From NCBI GenBank assembly GCA_028716065.1, contig JAQUQN010000075.1, forward strand, positions 1 to 5,579: 5,579 bases of DNA, written 5' to 3'. The notes under the pieces are model-generated. The model made no database searches, had not been told where the DNA came from, and was given only the letters and a program-made list of their open reading frames with translations. The stretch is from Candidatus Omnitrophota bacterium. GTDB taxonomy: Bacteria > Omnitrophota > Gorgyraeia > 2-01-FULL-45-10. Numbering within the stretch: the first letter of the stretch is position 1; each line of letters starts with the position of its first letter. Below are positions 1-5,579 of the stretch, one piece after another. Made by a program: the position numbers and the translations under genes.

Positions 1-780
1 GCTAGAATATTTAAGCGCCAGGATCACGCTTACCAGGTCGGCGTTACCGGCGCGCTCGCCCATCCCGTTGACGGTAGTATTTATATAGGCATCCACTCCT
101 CCGTCTAAAGCGGCCTTGGCGCCGGCTACGGAACAGGCAACGACCATGCCGAGGTCATTGTGGCAATGTAGTTCTATCGGAAGTTTCACCTCTTCGGCCA
201 GGATCTTGACCCTTTCATAGATGGTGAACGGGTCATCATAACCCAGCGTATCGCAGTATCTCAGCCTGTTGGCGCCTGCCTTCCTGGCAGCTCTGGCGAA
301 TTTTATAAGATAGTCAAGGTCCGTTCTGGAGGCGTCCTCGGCATTTACCCCGAGTATTTTTATGCCGAGCTTTCTCGCCACCTGGACAGCCTCGGCCATC
401 TCCTTTATGACATCATCCTTGGTGTATTTTCCCTGGAATTTTCCGCTTATCATCTGTTCTGAGGTAGATATGGAAAGGTTGAGGTTTTCGACCTTCGTCA
501 GTTTGCAGGCCTTTTCTACATCCTGGCGTATGGCCCTGATCCATCCGCTCAAAATTATGGGCTTCAATACTCCGATCCTGGCAAGCTCCAGGTTGGCGTT
601 GAGATAGTTGGTTTCATGCCGGGTCACCGGAAAACCGAACTCGGACTGGTGCACGCCCATATCATTAAGATAGATATTTATCATCGTCTTCTGTAACTTA
701 GCAAGCCCCAGCCTCGAGGTTTGCACCCCATCTCTGTTCGTCACATCCAGTATGTAGATCTTATTCTGCTTTCTCTTCAT
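1..780 (-). CDS. Homocitrate/2-isopropylmalate synthase-like DRE-TIM enzyme, N-terminal 260 codons (3' end outside window)
   Basis: The frame is open from an ATG at 780 to the window edge, giving the first 260 residues. This covers most of a DRE-TIM metallolyase TIM barrel, the family that condenses acetyl-CoA with a 2-oxo acid (isopropylmalate, homocitrate and citramalate synthases). Visible motifs: VTNRDGVQ at 13-20 (catalytic Arg17 and metal-ligand Asp18), SEFGFP at 46-51, the metal-binding HCHND at 205-209, and NGMGERAGNA at 238-247 with a likely fourth ligand Asn246. The GERAGN motif and overall feel are closest to NifV-type homocitrate synthases, but the usual TLRDGEQ motif is changed to TNRDGVQ, so substrate is uncertain. 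The start is supported by AGAGGG (bases 789-794), 8 bases upstream. It follows serA by 20 bases and is probably co-transcribed. Family membership is secure; homocitrate, citramalate or another product is inference. No C-terminal regulatory domain can be judged because the gene is cut. Confidence 0.87.
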   Translation of the reverse strand, partial: MKRKQNKIYILDVTNRDGVQTSRLGLAKLQKTMINIYLNDMGVHQSEFGFPVTRHETNYLNANLELARIGVLKPIILSGWIRAIRQDVEKACKLTKVENLNLSISTSEQMISGKFQGKYTKDDVIKEMAEAVQVARKLGIKILGVNAEDASRTDLDYLIKFARAARKAGANRLRYCDTLGYDDPFTIYERVKILAEEVKLPIELHCHNDLGMVVACSVAGAKAALDGGVDAYINTTVNGMGERAGNADLVSVILALKYSS

Positions 781-800
781 GCGAAATACCCTCTTTTATA

Positions 801-2390
801 TTATAGTTTGACCAGCTTCACTTCCTGGATATTACTCGATCTTCTGATCTCTTCCAGGACCTTTTTCGGAACATCGCTATCCACATTAAGGACCGTGATC
901 GCCCTGCCGCCCTTCTCTTCGCGACCGAAGGACATGCCGGCTATGTTTATCTTGTTGTCTCCGAGTATTCGTCCTATCTGGCCGATTATGCCGGGCACGT
1001 CCTTATTGAATATGACGACCATGTAGCCTTCCGGAACGCAATCCACATAAAACTCGTTTACCTTTACTATCCTGGGGTCGATCTTGGTAAAGAGCGTCCC
1101 GGCTATCGAATTTTTGGACTTATCGGTCTCGACCTCCACCCATATCAGGCTCGTATAATCCTGCACTTCGGCCGTCTTCATCTCCACTATGTTTATCCCT
1201 CGCTCCTTGGCTATGACCAGAGAATTGACGAAGTTGACGGTCTCCTGCAATATGGGTGTCAGCATCCCCTTGATCAGCGACACGGTGAAAGGAGATAGAT
1301 CATATTTCAGGATCTCCCCGACATATCTTATCTTGACCCGTTTTATATGGCCCTCTACCAGCTGCGACTGCATCGCGCCTATATTCTCGCATAGCTTGAG
1401 ATACGGCTCTATGATCTTCAGCATCTCCGGCTCGACACAAGGCATGTTGACCGCGTTCCTGATACATTTATTAAAAAGCACGTCGCGGACTGTATTCGCT
1501 ATATCTATGGCGACATTCACCTGCGCTTCTTCGGTAGACGCCCCCAGGTGCGGCGTAAGGACCAATTTATCGAGTTTAATAATTTTTGAATCTTTTTTCG
1601 GCGGTTCGTCCTCATATACGTCCAGTGCGGCACCCGCTACCTTACCGGACTCTATCGCCTTCACCAATGCCTCCTCGTCCACTATACCGCCCCTGGCGCA
1701 ATTTATGATCCTTATGCCCTTCTTCATCATTCCGAACTCTTTATCCGATATTATATGCTTGGTCTCTTCGGTAAGCGGAGTATGCACGCTTATGTAGTCG
1801 GATTCTTTGAACAGTGTATTTAGATCTACCGACTCTATGCCCAACTCTTTGGCCTTTTCCATGGAGAGATACGGGTCATACGCCAGGACCCTCATTTCAA
1901 AACTCAAGGCCCTCTTCGCGACTTCGGTGCCTATCCTGCCAAGCCCTACGACACCCAGCGTCTTTCCATAAAGTTCGGTACCCATGAACTTTTTCCGCTC
2001 CCACTCGCCTCTCTTCATCGACTGATCCGCCAGGGATATATTACGCGAAAGCGCCAGCATCATGGAGACGGTATGCTCCGCCGTAGATATGGTATTGCCG
2101 CCCGGCGTATTGACGACTATCACGCCTTTTTTCGAGGCGGCTTCGACGTCCACGTTATCAAGGCCGACACCGGCCCTACCCACTATCCTGAGCTTATCGG
2201 CATGTTCTATCACATCCTTCGTGACCTTGGTGCCGCTGCGGACGATGAGCGCGTCGTAATCTTTGATTACATTCTTCAGCTCATCCGGGGTAAGCTTGGT
2301 GTTCACGTCTACTTTCAGTTCTTTCTCTTTTTCCAGAATGGCGATAGCTTCTTTGGACAGCGAATCGCTTATGAGAACCTTGAATGGCAT
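801..2390 (-). CDS. serA: D-3-phosphoglycerate dehydrogenase
   Basis: This cytosolic enzyme oxidises 3-phosphoglycerate to 3-phosphohydroxypyruvate with NAD, the first committed step of serine synthesis. The 529 residues match the long SerA form. A split substrate-binding domain (about 1-100 and 285-315) surrounds a Rossmann domain with GLGRIG at 149-154 and Asp172 (YDP) as probable NAD-ribose ligand. The catalytic triad is Arg233 (NCARGG), Glu262 (DEPP) and His281 (HLGAST). An intervening ASB domain spans roughly 317-450, and a C-terminal ACT domain spans about 455-529 (NKDVPGIIGQIGRIL onward). In this family the ACT domain usually mediates feedback by serine; that regulation is inferred here. 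The ATG is preceded by GGAGG (2397-2401) at 6 bases. It lies 34 bases after a class V aminotransferase gene and 20 bases before the synthase gene, which fits one operon. No key residue is missing. Confidence 0.96.
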   Translation of the reverse strand: MPFKVLISDSLSKEAIAILEKEKELKVDVNTKLTPDELKNVIKDYDALIVRSGTKVTKDVIEHADKLRIVGRAGVGLDNVDVEAASKKGVIVVNTPGGNTISTAEHTVSMMLALSRNISLADQSMKRGEWERKKFMGTELYGKTLGVVGLGRIGTEVAKRALSFEMRVLAYDPYLSMEKAKELGIESVDLNTLFKESDYISVHTPLTEETKHIISDKEFGMMKKGIRIINCARGGIVDEEALVKAIESGKVAGAALDVYEDEPPKKDSKIIKLDKLVLTPHLGASTEEAQVNVAIDIANTVRDVLFNKCIRNAVNMPCVEPEMLKIIEPYLKLCENIGAMQSQLVEGHIKRVKIRYVGEILKYDLSPFTVSLIKGMLTPILQETVNFVNSLVIAKERGINIVEMKTAEVQDYTSLIWVEVETDKSKNSIAGTLFTKIDPRIVKVNEFYVDCVPEGYMVVIFNKDVPGIIGQIGRILGDNKINIAGMSFGREEKGGRAITVLNVDSDVPKKVLEEIRRSSNIQEVKLVKL

Positions 2391-2424
2391 GTCTTGCCTC
2401 CGAAAATTATGCTGTATTCCTTTT

Positions 2425-3558
2425 CTATCCTTTTAGTATCTTATTGGCGGCGTCCAACGCGGCGCCTGCCTTGAATTTGAAACCTAATTTTGCCAGGGCG
2501 CCTTCCAGCGCCTTTATCGATTCTATCGTATGTTCCTCGTCGATACCGCCCATGTGCGCCACCCTGAAAATCTTGCCCTTAAGCTGTTCCTGTCCGCCGG
2601 CAAAAGTAACCCCAAATTCGCTTTTTAACAATTTTATGAGCTCGTCGGCATTCATACCAGATGACACTGATATCGCCGTGACTGCAAATGACGGGGATTT
2701 GGAGAACAGATCGAGCCCTAACGCCTTTGCGGCCGCGCGATAGGCCAGCGCCTGCTTTTTATGTTCGGCTATTACGTTGTCTACGCCCTTACTATTTATC
2801 AACTCTATCGCCTTCTTCAGCCCTATCACGAGGGTTATTGCAGAAGTAAAGGGCGTATCGGTATTGGTCATGGCTTTTTTATATTTTTTGAAATTCAGAT
2901 AGAATTTTGGAAGTTTCGAGGCCTCGACCGCCTTCCATGCCTTTTCGCTTACCGAACAAAAAGACAACCCCGGAGGTATCATGAGCCCCTTCTGCGAGCC
3001 TCCTATAGCTATATCAACTCCCCATTTATCGTTCTGGAAATCATCCGCGCCAAGCCCGCTTATCACGTCCACTATGAATAAAGCCGGCGTCTCCTTTACT
3101 ATCTTACCGATAGTTTCTATATCGTATACCGTAGCCGTCGATGTCTCGCAGAGAGTCGTATATACGGCTTTGACGTCAGGATTTTTGGCAAGCAGTTCTT
3201 TTATCGCTTCCGGCTTTGGCGCGCTTCCCCATTCCACATCCAGGGGTATAACTTCTACGCCGTACGCCTTGGCTATCTCACCGAAACGTTCTCCGAATTT
3301 TCCGCCGCGTACCACTATGATCTTATCTCCGGGAGAAAGCACGTTGACGATCGACGCCTCCATCGCGCCCGTTCCGCTCGAGGTAAAAGTGAATACATCG
3401 TTCGAAGTCTTGAATATCTTCTTCAATCCTTCAGTCACGTCCTTGAATATGGCCTGGTACTCTTTTGTCCTGTGATGGATGATGGGCTTGGCCATCTCCT
3501 TCCTGATATCTTCCGGCACCGGCGTCGGCCCGGGTGTCATTAGGTAATTCTTTTTCAT
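2425..3558 (-). CDS. Class V aminotransferase (serine-pyruvate/alanine-glyoxylate type), probable phosphoserine aminotransferase role
   Basis: This is a 377-residue PLP enzyme of fold type I, class V, the usual length of the alanine-glyoxylate/serine-pyruvate aminotransferase group. Visible are the N-terminal MTPGPTPVP (7-15), HHRTKEY (28-34), the phosphate-binding SSGTGAMEA (60-68), CETSTAT (137-143), Asp164 (FIVDVISG) for the PLP ring nitrogen, the Schiff-base Lys190 in GGSQKGLM, TPFT (235-238) and Arg332 (FRVAHMG), which should bind the substrate carboxylate. Related enzymes use alanine, serine or phosphoserine as amino donor with glyoxylate, pyruvate or phosphohydroxypyruvate. Because serA follows directly, the most likely role is making phosphoserine from SerA's product in place of classical SerC; this is inference from context. 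A serine-glyoxylate role with SerA acting as a hydroxypyruvate reductase is the alternative. The ATG has AGGAG (3565-3569) 6 bases upstream, and the gene starts 16 bases after clpP. The stop is TAG. Confidence 0.92.
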   Translation of the reverse strand: MKKNYLMTPGPTPVPEDIRKEMAKPIIHHRTKEYQAIFKDVTEGLKKIFKTSNDVFTFTSSGTGAMEASIVNVLSPGDKIIVVRGGKFGERFGEIAKAYGVEVIPLDVEWGSAPKPEAIKELLAKNPDVKAVYTTLCETSTATVYDIETIGKIVKETPALFIVDVISGLGADDFQNDKWGVDIAIGGSQKGLMIPPGLSFCSVSEKAWKAVEASKLPKFYLNFKKYKKAMTNTDTPFTSAITLVIGLKKAIELINSKGVDNVIAEHKKQALAYRAAAKALGLDLFSKSPSFAVTAISVSSGMNADELIKLLKSEFGVTFAGGQEQLKGKIFRVAHMGGIDEEHTIESIKALEGALAKLGFKFKAGAALDAANKILKG

Positions 3559-3574
3559 CGCTATCTCCTGAATA

Positions 3575-4171
3575 TTATTTCTTCTTCCCTATATTCTCGA
3601 TAACCTCGTCGACTATCCCGTACTTCTTCGCCTCTGCGGCTGACATGAAATAATCCCTGTCGGTGTCTTTTTTGATCTTCTCTATCGGCTGCTTGGTATG
3701 TTTGACCAGCAATTCTTCTATCCTCGATCTTAACCTCAATATCTCCTGCGCCTGTATGCTGATGTCGGAGGCCGCACCCTGGACCCCGCCCCACGGCTGA
3801 TGTATCATTATCCTGGAATGCGGAAGCGCATAACGCTTGCCGGGCGCCCCTGCGGTAAGAAGAAGCGCGCCCATGCTCGTAGCCTGTCCGACGCAGTAGG
3901 TGTTGACATGGGGTTTAACGAATTGCATCGTATCATATATGGCCAGGCCGCTCGTTACCACTCCGCCCGGAGTATTGATATAGATATTGATGTCCTTATC
4001 CTGGTCCTCCATCTGCAGAAAGAGGAGCTGCGCTATGATAAGGTTCGCCACGTTGTCATCGATGGCGGTCCCTATGAATATGATCCTGTCCTTCAAGAGC
4101 CTGGAATAAATGTCATAAGCCCTTTCGGCACGTCCTGTCGACTCTATTACCATCGGAACAAGCAAGCTCAT
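3575..4171 (-). CDS. clpP: ATP-dependent Clp protease proteolytic subunit
   Basis: ClpP forms the two-ring, fourteen-subunit serine protease chamber that degrades substrates fed to it by a Clp/Hsp100 unfoldase (ClpX, ClpA or ClpC) in the cytosol. The 198 residues match normal length. The catalytic triad is complete: Ser99 in GQATSMGALLL, His124 in RIMIHQPWGG, and Asp173 in DTDRDYFMSA. The N-terminus VPMVIESTGRAERAYDIYSR is a typical short propeptide region followed by the axial-loop and hydrophobic-pocket sequence. The ATG lies one base after the tig stop codon, and its strong Shine-Dalgarno AAGGAGG sits inside the last tig codons, so translation is probably coupled to tig. The tig-clpP order is common in bacteria, but clpX, which usually follows, is replaced here by an aminotransferase gene. 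The C-terminus ends in IGKKK. Confidence 0.98.
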   Translation of the reverse strand: MSLLVPMVIESTGRAERAYDIYSRLLKDRIIFIGTAIDDNVANLIIAQLLFLQMEDQDKDINIYINTPGGVVTSGLAIYDTMQFVKPHVNTYCVGQATSMGALLLTAGAPGKRYALPHSRIMIHQPWGGVQGAASDISIQAQEILRLRSRIEELLVKHTKQPIEKIKKDTDRDYFMSAAEAKKYGIVDEVIENIGKKK

Positions 4172-4172
4172 C

Positions 4173-5459
4173 TTACGCCTCCTTCTCTACGATATCCGCG
4201 TTATTGAGAAGAAAACGGATTGTCTTCTCCTCTTTCAGTTTTTCTTTAAGATCCTCGACTATGCCTTCTTTTTCGTAATGTTCCCTTACCTCTTTTTCGC
4301 TCTTTCCTGTCTGGACGGAGATGAGGCGGTAGGCTTCCTTCACGTCATCATCATTTGCCTCTATCTTCTCCGCGCCGGCTATCTCATTCAATATGAAGAG
4401 AAGCCGTATGCGGCGCTGGGCGTCGGCTTTGAACTTATCCTGCAACTCCTTATCCTTCTTGTCCAGGTCTTCCTTCTTGAACCCCTTGCGTACCAGGCGT
4501 TCCTTGGCGTCCTCTACCATGTATTCCAGCTGGCGCGCCACGAGTCCCGAAGGCACGGGAAAGACATTGTCGTCTATCAGTTTATCCAGCAACTGGCTCT
4601 CCGTCTCAAATTCAACGCTCGCCTTTTTATGCTTCTCCATCTCCGAGCGCACTTCCGCCTTCAGCGCGTTTAAATTCTCTTTTCCCAGGTCCTTCGCGAA
4701 TTCGTCATCCAGCGCCGGCAGCTCCCTCGATTTTATCTCTTTCAGCTTTACGTGATAAGTGACGGGTTTGCCCGCATGGTTCTTGTCCGGGTACTTCTCG
4801 GGAAGGACTACCGTTATATCTCTCTCCTCGGCCTTATTCATCCCTACCATCTTCTCATGAAGTTCCGGCACGAGCGTCTCCTTCTCCAGAAAGAGCCAGA
4901 GGTTCTCCCTCTTCTTATGGATAGGCTTACCGTCAGCCAAGCAGTCAAGGTCCACGACCGCGTAATCTCCGAATTGCACGGGCCTGTCCTCTACGGCCTT
5001 ATATTTCGCGTTCATCTCCCTAAGGTTCTCGAGGGTTTTCGCTATCTCATCATCCTTTATATCCACCTTCTTCTTGTCGACTTTGATGCCCTTATAATCC
5101 TTCAATTTGAGCCTGGGGCGGGTCTCGACCTTGGCCTTGAATGATATCGCCTTGCCCTCTTCGAAACTGACATCGCTTATCTCGGGCATGCCTATGGGAT
5201 TTATCTTATGTTCGGCAAGGGCCAGGCGGTATGCCTCGGGTATGAGCCTCTTCAGGACCTCCTCCTTAGCGCTGTCGGCATAATGCTTCCTCACAAGGTC
5301 CATGGGCGCTTTCCCCTCCCTGAAACCTGGGATCTTCGATATCCTGGATATATCGGCGTAGACCTCATCGAACGCCTTATCGATACTCTCTTTCGGCACC
5401 TCTATGTCGAATATGGTCGTACACTCCTCGAGCGCCTTGGCTTTTATCTTTGCTTTCAA
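4173..5459 (-). CDS. tig: Trigger factor, ribosome-associated chaperone
   Basis: Trigger factor binds ribosomal protein L23 at the exit tunnel and shields nascent chains. The 428 residues match the family (432 in E. coli). The N-terminal ribosome-binding domain (about 1-115) carries the signature GFREGKAP at 45-52. An FKBP-like segment spans about 160-243, and the helical chaperone arms (SurA-like C-terminal domain) fill about 250-428, rich in Lys and Glu. The FKBP segment is divergent: the usual IPGFE motif reads VPELHEK (197-203), and the DGxxFxGG stretch is not recognisable, although EKY (221-223) is kept. Prolyl isomerase activity may therefore be weak or lost. The start is a TTG codon at 5457-5459: no in-frame ATG precedes it, and AGGAG (5467-5471) stands 7 bases upstream. 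A strong promoter precedes the gene, and clpP follows by one base. Confidence 0.96.
   Translation of the reverse strand: MKAKIKAKALEECTTIFDIEVPKESIDKAFDEVYADISRISKIPGFREGKAPMDLVRKHYADSAKEEVLKRLIPEAYRLALAEHKINPIGMPEISDVSFEEGKAISFKAKVETRPRLKLKDYKGIKVDKKKVDIKDDEIAKTLENLREMNAKYKAVEDRPVQFGDYAVVDLDCLADGKPIHKKRENLWLFLEKETLVPELHEKMVGMNKAEERDITVVLPEKYPDKNHAGKPVTYHVKLKEIKSRELPALDDEFAKDLGKENLNALKAEVRSEMEKHKKASVEFETESQLLDKLIDDNVFPVPSGLVARQLEYMVEDAKERLVRKGFKKEDLDKKDKELQDKFKADAQRRIRLLFILNEIAGAEKIEANDDDVKEAYRLISVQTGKSEKEVREHYEKEGIVEDLKEKLKEEKTIRFLLNNADIVEKEA
4178..4184 (-). promoter_or_regulatory. Ribosome binding site of clpP inside the end of tig
   Basis: A full-strength AAGGAGG on the minus strand, 6 bases before the clpP ATG. 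It is formed by the codons for the last Glu-Lys-Glu-Ala of trigger factor. With only one base between the tig stop and the clpP start, ribosomes finishing tig can reinitiate directly on clpP. Confidence 0.85.
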
Positions 5460-5466
5460 TGTCCTT

Positions 5467-5471
5467 CTCCT
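5467..5471 (-). promoter_or_regulatory. Ribosome binding site fixing the TTG start of tig
   Basis: AGGAG on the minus strand, 7 bases before the TTG at 5457-5459. No in-frame ATG lies between the predicted transcription start and this site, so it decides the rare TTG start. The residues that follow (KAKIKAKALEECTTIFDIEV) align with a normal trigger factor N-terminus. Confidence 0.8.
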
Positions 5472-5486
5472 GAAAATGAAGCCGGT

Positions 5487-5515
5487 ATTATAACATAAAA
5501 TAATTACATTGTAAA
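5487..5515 (-). promoter_or_regulatory. Sigma-70-type promoter for tig-clpP operon
   Basis: Read on the minus strand, a -35 box TTTACA (5510-5515, five of six consensus bases) is followed after exactly 17 bases by a perfect -10 box TATAAT (5487-5492). An extended -10 TG (5494-5495) precedes the -10 by one base. Transcription should start near 5480, leaving a leader of about 20 bases that contains the tig Shine-Dalgarno. The -35 box lies inside the lptB coding sequence and the spacer includes the lptB stop codon. Match and spacing are seen directly; activity is inferred. Confidence 0.82.
5504..5514. repeat. Short inverted repeat overlapping the tig -35 box
   Basis: The 11 bases TTACATTGTAA are two 5-base arms (TTACA / TGTAA) around a single central base. 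The pairing does not extend into the flanks. It covers the lptB stop codon and most of the -35 box of the tig promoter, a position where a dimeric regulator could act. It is short and AT-rich, so chance is a real possibility. Confidence 0.35.
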
Positions 5516-5579
5516 CTTCTCGCCGAGGTATATCTCCCTGGCCTTGGGATTGGAGATGAGGTCTTCCTTGCTTCCCGCT
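5504..5579 (-). CDS. lptB: LPS export ABC transporter ATP-binding protein LptB, C-terminal 24 residues (5' part outside window)
   Basis: The final 24 codons and TAA stop of a gene entering from the right edge. The visible residues include SNPKAREIYLGEKFTM at the end. The pattern P-x-A/V-R-x-x-YLGE-x-F at the extreme C-terminus is characteristic of LptB, the cytosolic ATPase that with LptFG extracts lipopolysaccharide from the inner membrane for transport to the outer membrane (E. coli LptB ends YLGEDFRL). Walker and signature motifs lie outside the window, so the call rests on this short tail. The last codons before the stop (TTT ACA) double as the -35 box of the downstream tig promoter. If correct, the cell is a diderm with LPS or a similar glycolipid. 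Another ABC ATPase of the LivF/LptB group is the main alternative. Confidence 0.78.
   Translation of the reverse strand, partial: AGSKEDLISNPKAREIYLGEKFTM

Larger units (their letters stand above)
1..5480 (-). other. Predicted operon tig-clpP-aminotransferase-serA-synthase
   Basis: Five genes on one strand are separated by 1, 16, 34 and 20 bases. Each has its own Shine-Dalgarno, and no hairpin terminator or convincing second promoter was seen between them. A single strong promoter lies upstream of tig. Co-transcription is inferred from spacing; the end of the transcript lies beyond base 1. lptB upstream may also read through, since no terminator separates it from tig. Confidence 0.62.

Noticed and set aside
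1..780. Calling the first gene nifV and inferring nitrogen fixation
   Set aside because: No nif gene is visible, the catalytic motif is atypical, and NifV-like proteins occur widely outside nitrogen fixers.
1189..1797. A 202-codon plus-strand open frame
   Set aside because: It lies wholly antisense to serA, whose domains and catalytic residues are intact. The product shows Ser/Ile/Pro-rich shadow composition with no recognisable domain.
2391..2424. Possible terminator or second promoter between the aminotransferase gene and serA
   Set aside because: The 34 bases contain only the serA Shine-Dalgarno and short A-rich text, with no stem-loop and no paired -35/-10 match.
2981..3475. A 164-codon plus-strand open frame
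   Set aside because: It is antisense to the class V aminotransferase, including its PLP region, and resembles no family I know.
3561..3794. A 77-codon minus-strand open frame overlapping the 3' part of clpP
   Set aside because: It is in another frame inside clpP, highly Arg/Gly/Asp-rich as expected of a shadow, and has no ribosome site of note.
3800..4207. A 135-codon plus-strand open frame
   Set aside because: It is antisense to clpP, which has a complete catalytic triad and normal length.
5460..5503. Rho-independent terminator for lptB
   Set aside because: The region is AT-rich but has no GC stem followed by a T run in the lptB direction; it is better explained as the tig promoter and leader.

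Overview
The window holds six tightly packed genes, all read from the minus strand. In the direction of transcription (high to low coordinates) they are: the 3' end of lptB (LPS-export ABC ATPase), tig (trigger factor), clpP (Clp protease subunit), a class V pyridoxal-phosphate aminotransferase, serA (phosphoglycerate dehydrogenase), and the first 260 codons of a homocitrate/isopropylmalate synthase-like enzyme that runs off the window at base 1. Nearly every base is coding. No RNA gene, mobile element, CRISPR array or hairpin terminator was seen, and no stretch longer than 60 bases lacks a gene.

The organism looks like a Gram-negative (LPS-exporting) bacterium, because an LptB C-terminus is present. 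Isoleucine is very often encoded by ATA and arginine by AGG in the stretches decoded. That bias, with compact operons and the aminotransferase-SerA pairing, suggests an uncultured lineage such as Omnitrophota (former OP3) or a relative. This is an impression from codon use and protein flavour, not a proven assignment.

A near-consensus sigma-70 promoter (TTTACA, 17-base spacer, TATAAT with an extended -10 TG) lies between lptB and tig. Its -35 box is made from the penultimate Phe-Thr codons of lptB. From there the five genes tig, clpP, aminotransferase, serA and synthase probably form one transcript: gaps are 1, 16, 34 and 20 bases, and each gene has a Shine-Dalgarno sequence.

Functionally the run joins two themes. 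The first is protein quality control: trigger factor folds nascent chains and ClpP degrades proteins with an unfoldase encoded elsewhere. The second is amino-acid synthesis: SerA oxidises 3-phosphoglycerate, and the neighbouring aminotransferase is well placed to aminate the product in place of SerC. The last gene belongs to the acetyl-CoA/2-oxoacid condensing family, but its substrate cannot be fixed from sequence. The usual clpX is absent after clpP. No wholly new system is evident. The points most worth a second look are the atypical synthase, the trigger factor whose prolyl-isomerase domain has lost typical residues, the replacement of SerC, and the promoter and inverted repeat upstream of tig.
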